Below are positions 14,371-21,692 of a DNA stretch of 42,875 nt, piece after piece. Every line of letters begins with the position of its first letter. Position 1 is the stretch's first letter. The stretch is from a virus: IMG/VR virus record IMGVR_UViG_3300009093_000074, positions 1 through 42,875 of that record; one strand, written 5' to 3'. Position numbers and translations under genes: made by a program. The notes under the pieces were generated by a model, which was not told where the DNA came from, made no database searches, and saw only the letters and a program-made list of their open reading frames with translations.

Positions 14371-14681
14371 CACGAGGCACTGGCAAGACCCTGGCAATGG
14401 TCAAGGGCTTGGAGCCCAATTCGATCGTCATTATTCACTCCTCTGGAATGAGGGCATATCTCGAAAATATGCTCGTCGATGTTCGAGGTCTTGAATTTGC
14501 AAAGACAATTAAAATCAAGGTTTTATCGGAGCAAATGATTGACGAGCTACGTGGTTTTCACGGAACAATAGCAGTTGATCATTGGGTGTATGAGCGGTCA
14601 GTAGATAATTTATCACGTAGTGAACGAAAAGCTGAGTCGCTGCTTCACGAGTTCTTATACAGAAGGCCCATTGCGAAATGA
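14367..14681 (+). CDS. Small P-loop protein, 104 aa (GTG start)
   Basis: A 104-residue protein whose N-terminus is RGTGKT, a P-loop without the usual leading beta strand, followed by a helix and a SIVIIHSS strand. A TIAVDHW-type strand near residue 67 may be the Walker B position. It resembles short phage NTPases in which the Walker A sits within the first few residues. Its second half is markedly AT-rich compared with its neighbours, a hint of separate acquisition. GTG start at a four-base overlap; stop overlaps the nuclease start. Confidence 0.5.
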   Translation: MTRGTGKTLAMVKGLEPNSIVIIHSSGMRAYLENMLVDVRGLEFAKTIKIKVLSEQMIDELRGFHGTIAVDHWVYERSVDNLSRSERKAESLLHEFLYRRPIAK

Positions 14682-15628
14682 TCGATCCAGCGGAATTCAA
14701 TTCTTCTTTTTCCAAGAAGCTGCCATTCATGCAGCTGGCGCTCGACAGCACGTCCATCGGGGCCTACAAGACCTGTCCGAAATACTACCAATATTCCATC
14801 ATCGAGGGCTGGCAAAGCAAAGAGCTTTCCCCGCACTTGACCTTTGGCCTCTTGCTCCACGCCGCCCGAGAGGGCTATGAGAAGGCCAAGGTGGCAGGGC
14901 TCTCGCACGATGACGCCATTGACCAGGTCCTTGATTTTCTCCTGAAGGCAACGTGGGATCGAGACCTGGGGAGACCCTGGATTTCTCAGCACAATTTGAA
15001 AAACCGCAAGACCCTGATACAGACAGCGATTTGGTATCTCGATGCCAAAGCCAAGGACGATCCACTTGAAACTGTCATCCTATCAAATGGGAAGCCCGCA
15101 GTCGAGCTCTCCTTCCGCTTTGACACCGGGATCAAAGTCGGCGGGGAGGCAATTATCGCTTGCGGACATCTTGACCGTCTTGCGAAGCTCAACGAGCATG
15201 TCTACGTGCCAGACATCAAGACCTCCTCCAGCGAAGTCAACGCCAAATGGCTCTCTCAATTTAGCCCGCATAACCAATTCTCATTATATACCGTTGCAGG
15301 AAAAGTCGCCTTTGGATTTGATGTGGAAGGTGTTATTGTCGACGGCATCCAGGTCGGAGTCGGCTTCGCCCGCTTCCAGCGGCACCTGGTGGGACGAGAT
15401 GAGTCAACTCTCTCCGAGTATATGGGAACTTTTGCCGACGTTGTGGAGGAAATGACCCGCTCGGCGGAACGCCAGCACTGGAGGATGAACGACAAGGCTT
15501 GTGATATGTACGGAGGCTGTGCTTTCCGGCAGGTCTGTGCCAAATCGCCAGCCTCGCGGGAACCCCTCTTGAAATTGCAATTCGCCAAGCGAGTCTGGGA
15601 CCCTCTGCAAATTCGAGGGGACATCTGA
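14678..15628 (+). CDS. PD-(D/E)XK nuclease, Cas4/RecB-like, with Fe-S cysteines
   Basis: A 316-residue nuclease of the RecB/Cas4-type PD-(D/E)XK superfamily. Active-site residues are visible as GHLDRL (D166) and then VPDIKT (D179, K181). Four cysteines at residues 33, 275, 281 and 287 fit the split N- and C-terminal arrangement that holds a 4Fe-4S cluster in Cas4 and AddB. It likely resects DNA ends or trims recombination intermediates. It sits immediately before the Sak4-like ATPase, which supports a joint recombination role. An ATGA overlap with the preceding gene sets the start. Confidence 0.82.
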   Translation: MIDPAEFNSSFSKKLPFMQLALDSTSIGAYKTCPKYYQYSIIEGWQSKELSPHLTFGLLLHAAREGYEKAKVAGLSHDDAIDQVLDFLLKATWDRDLGRPWISQHNLKNRKTLIQTAIWYLDAKAKDDPLETVILSNGKPAVELSFRFDTGIKVGGEAIIACGHLDRLAKLNEHVYVPDIKTSSSEVNAKWLSQFSPHNQFSLYTVAGKVAFGFDVEGVIVDGIQVGVGFARFQRHLVGRDESTLSEYMGTFADVVEEMTRSAERQHWRMNDKACDMYGGCAFRQVCAKSPASREPLLKLQFAKRVWDPLQIRGDI

Positions 15629-15656
15629 AATGCAAACCAAAATCGGAGTCGAATGA

Positions 15657-16469
15657 ATGCCCGCCCTAGCCAATCATCAATCCGCCGGAACCACGAAATT
15701 GCTCTTCATCGGCGATAGCGGAGCCGGGAAAACCGGAGCCCTCGCCAGCCTCGCGAAAGCGGGCTATAACTTGCGCATTATCGACCTCGACAACGGGCTC
15801 GACGTGTTGGCCAATCTCTTGAAGGACCCCAACAGCATGTACGGGAAGGAGGCCCTCTCGCGAGTCGCCTTCGCAACCGTCACCGACCCGATGAAGAACG
15901 TGAATGGGAAGATGATCCCAGCCAAGGCGACGGTGTGGCAGCGAGTCATCGAGCTCCTGGATAAGGGGAAATTTTCGGCCGAGGAGAACTTCGGACCGCT
16001 GAGCACCTGGACGGACAAGGACGTTTTGGTAATTGACTCCCTGACCTTCTTGTCCAACGCAGCGCTGAACTTCGTCCTCGCGATGAATGCCCGGCTCGGC
16101 GGGCAGGTCCAGCAAAGCGACTGGTACTCAGGCCAGCAACTCATCGAGGGCCTGCTGCAAATGCTCTACGACGAAGGCATCAAGTGCAACATCGTCATTT
16201 GCGCTCATATCACCTACATCGATGGAGGAGGGGGTGTCGACCGGGGATACCCTGGGACCCTCGGCAAAGCCTTGCCTCCCAAGATCGGTCGATATTTCAA
16301 CTCCACCCTCATGGCCAAGACTGTCGGGCAGGGCGCGAGCGTCAAACGAACCATCCACACCACCACCAATGGGATGGTGGAGCTCAAAAATTCGGCTCCC
16401 ACGAAGGTCCAGGCGAGCTACCCCCTTGAGACGGGCCTTGCCGACTATTTCCGGGACGTGAGGAAATGA
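15657..16469 (+). CDS. Sak4-like RecA-fold ATPase (single-strand annealing/recombination)
   Basis: A 270-residue RecA-fold ATPase with Walker A GDSGAGKT at residues 19-26 and a Walker B strand DVLVIDS ending at D127. It has an HxxYIDGGG segment near residue 187 and a C-terminal part without an obvious DNA-binding extension. Length and order match phage Sak4-type proteins, which promote single-strand annealing with a partner ssDNA-binding protein; a candidate partner lies at 17018. The neighbouring nuclease completes a recombination set. The start follows an AATCGGAG element. Confidence 0.78.
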   Translation: MPALANHQSAGTTKLLFIGDSGAGKTGALASLAKAGYNLRIIDLDNGLDVLANLLKDPNSMYGKEALSRVAFATVTDPMKNVNGKMIPAKATVWQRVIELLDKGKFSAEENFGPLSTWTDKDVLVIDSLTFLSNAALNFVLAMNARLGGQVQQSDWYSGQQLIEGLLQMLYDEGIKCNIVICAHITYIDGGGGVDRGYPGTLGKALPPKIGRYFNSTLMAKTVGQGASVKRTIHTTTNGMVELKNSAPTKVQASYPLETGLADYFRDVRK

Positions 16470-16606
16470 GCAAGATCGGTTATCACGATTATCGAAGTTT
16501 TGGGCACAGCCGTTTTACATCATTCACTCTTGCTCATCCGATTTGGCTTTTTCTAGGAACGTCTGCTCTTTTTGGATTTATTTTCGGCTACTGGTTAATG
16601 CCGTAG
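16466..16606 (+). CDS. Small membrane protein, 46 aa
   Basis: A 46-residue ORF coupled to the Sak4-like gene by ATGA. The first 22 residues are polar with several His, Arg and Phe residues. Residues 24-43 form one hydrophobic helix (IWLFLGTSALFGFIFGYW). It is AT-rich compared with its neighbours. A single-pass membrane protein of unknown role; length and coupling make it plausible but not certain. Confidence 0.45.
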   Translation: MSKIGYHDYRSFGHSRFTSFTLAHPIWLFLGTSALFGFIFGYWLMP

Positions 16607-16614
16607 AGGAGAAA

Positions 16615-16932
16615 ATGACTATGTTCGGAAACGGATCAAAAGACGAAGACAACATGCTTGCTGAGCAGCAGCGCATCGACAGCGCCAAGCAATATTTCAT
16701 GGCCGAGATTTTCAAAGAACTCGACCGTGCAAGAGCGAAATTTCCCACCCAGGGCACTTTGCATACCCTGGCAGCTCTGACGGAGGAAATTGGCGAGCTA
16801 AATCAAGCCATTATCCAATACAATTTTGAGCCGGACAAAAGAGTCGACGTTCCAGAAATTCGTAAAGAGGCAATCCAGTGCATTGTCATGGTAATGCGAG
16901 TTCTGTTTGACACTGACCTTAAGGCCAAGTAA
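16615..16932 (+). CDS. MazG-like nucleotide pyrophosphohydrolase
   Basis: A 105-residue MazG-like protein. The central helix has TEEIGELNQAI, giving the EExxE metal-binding signature, and a later KEAIQCIVMVMRVLF helix. Family members hydrolyse (d)NTPs to monophosphates and may adjust the nucleotide pool or alarmone levels during infection. It lacks the second catalytic domain of full-length MazG, as is usual in phages. The ATG at 16615 follows AGAGGAG. Its last bases contain a TTGACA that could serve the next gene. Confidence 0.72.
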   Translation: MTMFGNGSKDEDNMLAEQQRIDSAKQYFMAEIFKELDRARAKFPTQGTLHTLAALTEEIGELNQAIIQYNFEPDKRVDVPEIRKEAIQCIVMVMRVLFDTDLKAK

Positions 16933-16954
16933 TTCCCCTTCTCGGGGCATCCGC

Positions 16955-16996
16955 GCCGAGCGGCTCTCGGCTTTCGCACTTACTTACTTACTTACT
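16955..16996 (+). promoter_or_regulatory. Leader with hairpin and ACTT repeat
   Basis: The 85-base gap before the ssDNA-binding gene has a small hairpin, GCCGAG/CTCGGC (16955-16960, 16966-16971), and directly after it almost five tandem copies of ACTT (16978-16996). A CCCC/GGGG hairpin lies just upstream. Such tandem tracts are prone to slippage. A TTGACA at 16907 lacks a good -10 box. The region looks like an untranslated leader. Confidence 0.45.
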
Positions 16997-17017
16997 CAAA
17001 CCCAAAGGACTGTCAAA

Positions 17018-17452
17018 ATGGTCGATTTCACTTCCCTTCTCTCCAAGCCCGCTGGCGAAGCCAAAAAGCCCGAGGCCCTTGTCGCGGCGAATTACCCCGG
17101 CATTGTCAAGAGCTTCGAGGTCGGGGACAACAACAAGAACAAAACGCCTTATGTGCGGTTCCACCTGGGCCTCACCAGCTGGCCCGGCGAGCCCCAGCTC
17201 GATCCCGACGGCAAGCCCATCGATCTTTCGAAGCGTCAGCTTCGTCGGGATTTCTACCTGACCGATGATGCCCTCTGGAGGCTCGACGAGGTCCTCCAGG
17301 AGGTCATGGGGATCGAGATCAACGGCCGGGCCTATTCCGAGGTCCTGCCCGAGACGACGGGCAAGCAATTGCTGGTCGAGGTCCAGCAGTATATGAACCA
17401 GCAGAACAACGAGGTCGGAAACCAGGTCGGCGCGCTCCTCAAGCTCGAGTAA
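17018..17452 (+). CDS. Putative single-stranded DNA-binding protein
   Basis: A 144-residue protein with a beta-rich central region (VRFHLGLTSW, then RRDFYLTDDALWRL) and a low-complexity Gln/Asn tail. Length, place next to a Sak4-like ATPase, and its own leader and terminator suit an abundant phage ssDNA-binding protein, but I see no decisive motif such as an OB-fold signature. It starts at 17018 after AAAGGAC. Function inferred from context. Confidence 0.5.
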   Translation: MVDFTSLLSKPAGEAKKPEALVAANYPGIVKSFEVGDNNKNKTPYVRFHLGLTSWPGEPQLDPDGKPIDLSKRQLRRDFYLTDDALWRLDEVLQEVMGIEINGRAYSEVLPETTGKQLLVEVQQYMNQQNNEVGNQVGALLKLE

Positions 17453-17499
17453 ACCGCCTCGCTGGCACTAATCACCTGCTTGATCCCAGGTGCAATTAA

Positions 17500-17524
17500 A
17501 GGGGCGCAAATGCCCCTCTTTTTA
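17500..17524 (+). terminator. Intrinsic terminator after ssDNA-binding gene
   Basis: AGGGGC (17500-17505), six-base loop, GCCCCT (17512-17517), then CTTTTT: a GC stem with a T-tract. A second hairpin, CACCTG/CAGGTG (17473-17478, 17487-17492), lies just upstream. It would end transcription before the ParB-methyltransferase gene, which must be read through or from its own promoter. Confidence 0.8.
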
Positions 17525-17567
17525 TGAGGGCCCCTGTCAGAGGCCCGCCAATCTTGGGGACCCCTTC

Positions 17568-18983
17568 ATGGACGACGCCAGCCAATTTAAGACCTTCTCG
17601 CGTGAGACCTATCTTATCCCTCTCGACTCGATTTTGATCGACAAGCCCAAGCGCCAGAGAAAAGCCTTTGTCGTGGATGACCTGCTGCCAAGTATGGAAA
17701 AGCGGGGGCTCCTGACTCCCATCCTAGTCCGGCGGGATGATCATACCCTTGTCGCCGGGGAGAGGAGGGTCACAGCGGCTCGCCAGCTGGGCTGGAAGGA
17801 AATCCTTTGCCGATATGTCGAAGAGGTCGACCCGATCGAGCTCCAGATTATCGAATGGGAAGAAAATTTCAAGCGCAAAGATTTGACCTGGGAAGAGCAG
17901 GCCCGGGCGATTTTTGAAATCCACCAGCTCTATTTGTCCCTCGATCCCGAGTGGACCGCAGCGGAGACCGCCAGCAGTGTCGGGATTTCCCAAACCGTTG
18001 TCAGCAAGCACATTCGACTCTGGAACGAAATTTCCAGTGGAAATGATCGAGTCACCGGAGCGACTTCGGCAGAGAACGCTTACAATTTGCTGGCCCGGAA
18101 AGACCAACGGGCCAATGTCAGAGCCCTGGAGCAACTTATCGGGGCTTCGCCGGAAACACCAATCGCGCAACCGTCCAGCGGGATCGTAGTCGATCTGCAG
18201 GGCAATTCGGTTTCGACTCCGGCCTCGCCAGTGGTCCCGATCCTGCAGCAAGATCCGAAGGACGCCAGCAAATCCCTGACGGACATTTTCCACGGCTCGT
18301 TCCTCGACTGGGCCCCCTCCTATCGAGGCCCCAAGTTCAACCTCATCCATTGTGACTTCCCATATGGGGCCAATTTGTTTTCCGGTCCGCAGGGAGGAGC
18401 AGGGGCCGATATCCAGTACGAGGACACTCGGGACGTCTTTTTCACCCTGCTGGAATGCCTTTGCGATAATCTGGAGAACTTCACCTCCCTCTCCGCGCAT
18501 TTCATGTTCTGGTTCTCTTTCGAGCATTATGAGCCTATCAAAGCGATGTTCCGCAATAAAGCCCCCTCGATCGAGTGGGTCCGCGATCCGCTGATCTGGG
18601 GCAAGTCCGACAATGCGGGCATAATTCGGGACGCCCGCAAGCACCCTCGCCATACCTATGAGGCTTGCCTCTTCGGTTTCCGAGGCAATCGCAATGTCGT
18701 CAAAGCAGTTGGGGATTTCTATGCCGCGCCAACGGATCGCAAGCTCCATCCCAGCGCCAAACCCGAGCCCATGCTGCGAAACTTCTTCACTATGCTGGTT
18801 GACGAACACACAGAGTTATTGGACCCCACCTGTGGTGCAGGCTCTAGTCTCCGAGCAGCTGACTCTCTTGGGGCCAAACGAGTCTTTGGAATTGAGCTCG
18901 ACCCTGAACACGCGAGCATTTCCCAAATCTCTTTGAACAATGCGAGACGCCTGCGTAGTGCCTCGAAAGTGGTGGAGAAATAA
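17568..18983 (+). CDS. ParB-like domain fused to DNA methyltransferase
   Basis: A 471-residue two-domain protein. The N-terminal part has a ParB/Srx-like domain: PLDSILIDKPKRQR, then HTLVAGERRVTAARQLGW with GERR at residues 64-67. A helix-turn-helix follows near residues 130-155 (TASSVGISQTVVSKHIRLW). The C-terminal half is a methyltransferase with HCDFPYG (motif IV, D263) and DPTCGAGS (motif I, D419). Motif IV before motif I marks a beta-class N6-adenine or N4-cytosine enzyme. The usual DPPY is DFPY here. Possible roles are site-specific protection of phage DNA or regulation. The start is the ATG at 17568. Confidence 0.82.
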   Translation: MDDASQFKTFSRETYLIPLDSILIDKPKRQRKAFVVDDLLPSMEKRGLLTPILVRRDDHTLVAGERRVTAARQLGWKEILCRYVEEVDPIELQIIEWEENFKRKDLTWEEQARAIFEIHQLYLSLDPEWTAAETASSVGISQTVVSKHIRLWNEISSGNDRVTGATSAENAYNLLARKDQRANVRALEQLIGASPETPIAQPSSGIVVDLQGNSVSTPASPVVPILQQDPKDASKSLTDIFHGSFLDWAPSYRGPKFNLIHCDFPYGANLFSGPQGGAGADIQYEDTRDVFFTLLECLCDNLENFTSLSAHFMFWFSFEHYEPIKAMFRNKAPSIEWVRDPLIWGKSDNAGIIRDARKHPRHTYEACLFGFRGNRNVVKAVGDFYAAPTDRKLHPSAKPEPMLRNFFTMLVDEHTELLDPTCGAGSSLRAADSLGAKRVFGIELDPEHASISQISLNNARRLRSASKVVEK

Positions 18984-18984
18984 A

Positions 18985-19239
18985 ATGCCCCTTTCCGATT
19001 TCGTCAAATCCTGCGGAAGTTGCAATAACACCTTGCCCATTCCCGAGCGTGAGGGCCAGGTCCTTTGCATTTTCAATCCCCCGATCCCAGTCGTGCTGAA
19101 CGTCTCGCGACATGAGAGCGGGGCCATTGGAGGGATCGAGCAAATCGCCGTTTTTCCAATCATGGACAAAAGGAGCGTTTGTCGAAAGTGGGAGGCCCAA
19201 GAGCAAATCGAACTTCCAGCACCAGCTAATTCAAAATGA
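18985..19239 (+). CDS. Cysteine-containing hypothetical protein, 84 aa
   Basis: An 84-residue protein with CGSC near the start, a single Cys in the VLCIFNPP strand and another in SVCRKWEA. Four cysteines arranged this way could bind a zinc ion or Fe-S cluster. The family is not recognised. It starts one base after the methyltransferase gene, behind GGTGGAGA, and its stop overlaps the UDG/exonuclease gene (ATGA). Confidence 0.6.
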   Translation: MPLSDFVKSCGSCNNTLPIPEREGQVLCIFNPPIPVVLNVSRHESGAIGGIEQIAVFPIMDKRSVCRKWEAQEQIELPAPANSK

Positions 19240-20378
19240 CCCACGTTGCCTTGCCCCCGTTCTCCTGCTGGAGTGGCCCCCGGGACGCTCGCCTTGTCAT
19301 CGTCGGCGAGGCCTGGGGCAGGAGGGAGAACGAAAATCGCAAGCCCTTCGCCGGGGAAAGCGGGAAAGAGCTCTTCCAGATGCTCGGCGAAGGGATGCCT
19401 CACGTCGCTCCGGCGCTCCATGCCGAGATAGTCGCTCTTTTCAAGTACGACATGGCCTGGCTCGGGCATCGGGACAAGTGGCTTAACGCGGCAAGCATCG
19501 CCTTCACGAACACCATCAACCTGCAGCCCTTCAATAACGATTTCCGGGAACTCTGCTGCAAGAAAGCCGACCTGCCAAGGGATTACGCCCTCCCGTCGGT
19601 CGAGCAGGGAAAATACTTACGGCCTGAATTCCTCCCCGAGTTGGACCGTCTTTTCGACGAGCTTCGCGAAGTCGGCCCCAAACTTGTCGTGACAGTCGGC
19701 GCGAAAGCCTCCTGGGCCATCTTGGGCGATACCAGGATTTCTCAAATCCGAGGCGCCATTGCGGACTCCCACCTGGGTTTCAAAGTCCTGCCGACTTACC
19801 ATCCTGCCGGGGTCCTGCGGAATTGGAGCTGGAGACCAATTGTCGTCGGGGACTTCGTGAAGGCCGAGCGGGAAATGCACTTCGCTGAGATCAGGCGCCC
19901 GTCTCGCAAAATCCTCTGGGACCCAACAATCGAAGAGGTCGAGAAATGGACCGCCGAAACCCTGGCCCTTCGACCGGAATACCTCAGCTCCGACACCGAG
20001 ACCATGAAGCGGCAAATCACCATGATCTCTTTTGCTCGCGCGAAGAGTGACGCGATTTGTATTCCATTTGTCGATAAGAGGTTTCCGGGGCTGTCTTACT
20101 GGCCCGATGTTGCGACCGAAGTCCGAGCCTGGAATTGCGTCGCCTCTCTCTTGGAGAGTGAGATCAAAATCCTCTGGCAAAACGGCCTCTACGACATGCA
20201 GTATATTCTGCTGCTGGGGATCAAGGTCAAGTCGGATGACGATACCATGCTGTTGCATCACTCCCTTCTGCCCGAGATGCCGAAGGGCCTGGGCTTCCTC
20301 GGAGCCGCTTACACGGACGAGCCAAGTTGGAAGCTGATGCGGAAGGCCAAGCAGGACACGGAGAAGAGGGATGAATAA
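19236..20378 (+). CDS. UDG-like domain plus 3'-5' exonuclease (N-terminal half of split PolA)
   Basis: A 380-residue protein. Residues about 18-225 match the uracil-DNA glycosylase superfamily, family 4-like: GEAWGRRE at 24-31 with PFAGESG, and LPTYHPAGVLRN with H189. Residues 235-380 carry the first two motifs of a DNA polymerase A proofreading exonuclease: D253 and E255 in SSDTET, and N316/D320 in NGLYDMQ, followed by DDTMLLHHSL. The protein ends (TEKRDE) before motif III, which is found in the polymerase at 21693. The UDG-exo-PolA order is known from the SPO1 phage polymerase as one chain. I see no family 4 Fe-S cysteine set. Confidence 0.82.
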   Translation: MTHVALPPFSCWSGPRDARLVIVGEAWGRRENENRKPFAGESGKELFQMLGEGMPHVAPALHAEIVALFKYDMAWLGHRDKWLNAASIAFTNTINLQPFNNDFRELCCKKADLPRDYALPSVEQGKYLRPEFLPELDRLFDELREVGPKLVVTVGAKASWAILGDTRISQIRGAIADSHLGFKVLPTYHPAGVLRNWSWRPIVVGDFVKAEREMHFAEIRRPSRKILWDPTIEEVEKWTAETLALRPEYLSSDTETMKRQITMISFARAKSDAICIPFVDKRFPGLSYWPDVATEVRAWNCVASLLESEIKILWQNGLYDMQYILLLGIKVKSDDDTMLLHHSLLPEMPKGLGFLGAAYTDEPSWKLMRKAKQDTEKRDE

Positions 20379-20556
20379 TTTTCGCGAGGGTGATATTGTA
20401 AAACTAAAATCCGGCGGGCCTCCGATGACGGTTGGGAAAGTCACCGAGAAGTATATAACCTGTCATTGGTTTGTACCGGAGCAATTTTTCCACGGGATTT
20501 ACGAAAAGACATTCACCGAAGCAACTTTAACAAGAGTCGAAGGAGTCGAAAAATGA
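20371..20556 (+). CDS. YodC-like (DUF2158) protein, 61 aa
   Basis: A 61-residue protein with GDIVKLKSGGPPMTVGKV, a CHWF segment and a final FTEATL strand, fitting the small YodC/DUF2158 family of unknown role. It overlaps the end of the UDG/exonuclease gene by eight bases and is the first of five genes that separate the two polymerase halves. Somewhat AT-rich. Confidence 0.7.
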   Translation: MNNFREGDIVKLKSGGPPMTVGKVTEKYITCHWFVPEQFFHGIYEKTFTEATLTRVEGVEK

Positions 20557-20753
20557 CCACCAATCAACGCGCTGACATAGCAAATATCCACGACACCATG
20601 AAGAGGGAAATTCAAAAAGCCCCTGATGACGGGCCATTCTCGGACCCGATTGCGCTTGGACTTGTGACTTTGCTTTGCTTCTTTGCCACCGACATCAACC
20701 GCATTGCCGACTCTCTGGAAGAGCTTTGCATCAACACGAAAGGCCGGCCCTAA
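20553..20753 (+). CDS. Hypothetical protein, 66 aa
   Basis: A 66-residue protein with one hydrophobic stretch (DPIALGLVTLLCFFATDI) that could be a short membrane helix, and a helical C-terminus. ATGA coupling to the YodC-like gene; AGGAG upstream. No family recognised. Confidence 0.5.
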   Translation: MTTNQRADIANIHDTMKREIQKAPDDGPFSDPIALGLVTLLCFFATDINRIADSLEELCINTKGRP

Positions 20754-21112
20754 TGCTCGAAGACGCAATTCGCCGGGCCTTTCGAGACCGCTCGAGGGTC
20801 AAAGTGCAGGGAAGTGATTTCAAATACGAGGGGACTCTGCAAGCGGTTTTCCATAAGCGAAGCGGGGTCCTCCGCGTCGTGGTGGAGGATGACAACCGGG
20901 TCCTGCATGTCGCCTATCCTCGCGAGATCGAACTGGCCCTCCAATTATCTGCTAAACACGAAATCCCACTTGTTTGTCCTCTTTGTGGAGGCAAACTTTT
21001 ACAGCATTATGACGGATATGACATGGCGAATGATAAGAAATTCGTCAAGACCCTGTGTTTGGAGTGCAGGCACGTTTTTGAAACCCATCCAGCCTTGGAG
21101 GAAGTAAAGTGA
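20753..21112 (+). CDS. Small beta domain fused to zinc ribbon, 119 aa
   Basis: A 119-residue protein of two parts. Residues 1-63 form a compact beta domain (KYEGTLQAVFHKRSG, then LRVVVEDDNRVLHV) like small phage proteins found alone elsewhere. Residues 70-115 form a zinc ribbon with CPLCGGK and CLEC. A probable nucleic-acid binding accessory protein. The start overlaps the preceding stop (TAATG); its stop overlaps the GTG of the next gene. Confidence 0.6.
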   Translation: MLEDAIRRAFRDRSRVKVQGSDFKYEGTLQAVFHKRSGVLRVVVEDDNRVLHVAYPREIELALQLSAKHEIPLVCPLCGGKLLQHYDGYDMANDKKFVKTLCLECRHVFETHPALEEVK

Positions 21113-21483
21113 TTTACCTCGCGAGCCAATACTCCCACCCCGACGCGATCATCCGGCACACTCGCTACTTGCTGGCCGAGGAGATCACGGCCCTCCTCAT
21201 CAAGCGAGGCCTCATCGTTTACTCCCCAATCGTGCATTGCCATGAAATGGCCAAGCGCCATTCCTTTCCTACTGACGCCAAATTTTGGGAGAAATACAAC
21301 AACTCCTTCATCCGCCATTGCGCGAGGGTCCTCGTCCTCGTAACCCCGGACTTGCACACCAGCAAAGGCGTGATGGCGGAAATCGACTTCGCGAGGCACT
21401 GTCATATCCCGGTGCATTTCATCGACCGGGAGGGGCTGCCAGTGGAGTGGGCTCCGCCAGCCCCAAGCGAAATGGGCTTTTAA
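21109..21483 (+). CDS. DUF1937 protein (nucleoside deoxyribosyltransferase-like)
   Basis: A 124-residue protein matching DUF1937: IYLASQYSHPDAIIRHTRY at the start, a VYSPIVHCHEMAK segment, FWEKYNNSFIRHC, and SKGVMAEIDFARHCHIPVHFI near the end. The fold is related to nucleoside 2-deoxyribosyltransferases and similar nucleotide hydrolases, so a role in nucleotide metabolism is likely, with chemistry unproven. GTG start on a GTGA overlap. Confidence 0.72.
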   Translation: MIYLASQYSHPDAIIRHTRYLLAEEITALLIKRGLIVYSPIVHCHEMAKRHSFPTDAKFWEKYNNSFIRHCARVLVLVTPDLHTSKGVMAEIDFARHCHIPVHFIDREGLPVEWAPPAPSEMGF

Positions 21484-21484
21484 C

Positions 21485-21691
21485 ATGAAACCGATGCGCG
21501 AGTGGTATTTCTTCCCAATCGTCATGCCCCTGAATGCCGAGGGCCAAGGTCCTGCTCGGGATGGCGAAATCGTTTCGACCATTACCTGGGAGGTTTGGAA
21601 CCAAGACCTTGAGTCGCTTTCTTCCCACGAATTCCTCGCCGATGCAGTTGACGAAGCAATTCGCCTGAATGAAGAAAAAGGCTGGAATTGA
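21485..21691 (+). CDS. Hypothetical protein, 68 aa
   Basis: A 68-residue protein with an aromatic N-terminal strand (WYFFPIVMPLN) and a C-terminal acidic helix (ADAVDEAIRLNEEKG). No recognised family. It starts one base after the DUF1937 stop and lies directly before the polymerase gene, whose likely start follows one base after its stop. Confidence 0.5.
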   Translation: MKPMREWYFFPIVMPLNAEGQGPARDGEIVSTITWEVWNQDLESLSSHEFLADAVDEAIRLNEEKGWN

Positions 21692-21692
21692 A

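Noticed and set aside
16907-16935. TTGACA followed at 17 bases by TAATTC as a promoter for the ssDNA-binding gene
   Set aside because: The -10 hexamer matches poorly, so the perfect -35 alone is not enough. It lies inside the MazG-like gene.
21669-21692. Earlier ATG for the polymerase half
   Set aside because: It adds eight residues and overlaps the gene ending at 21691; 21693 fits the compact spacing. Both remain possible.
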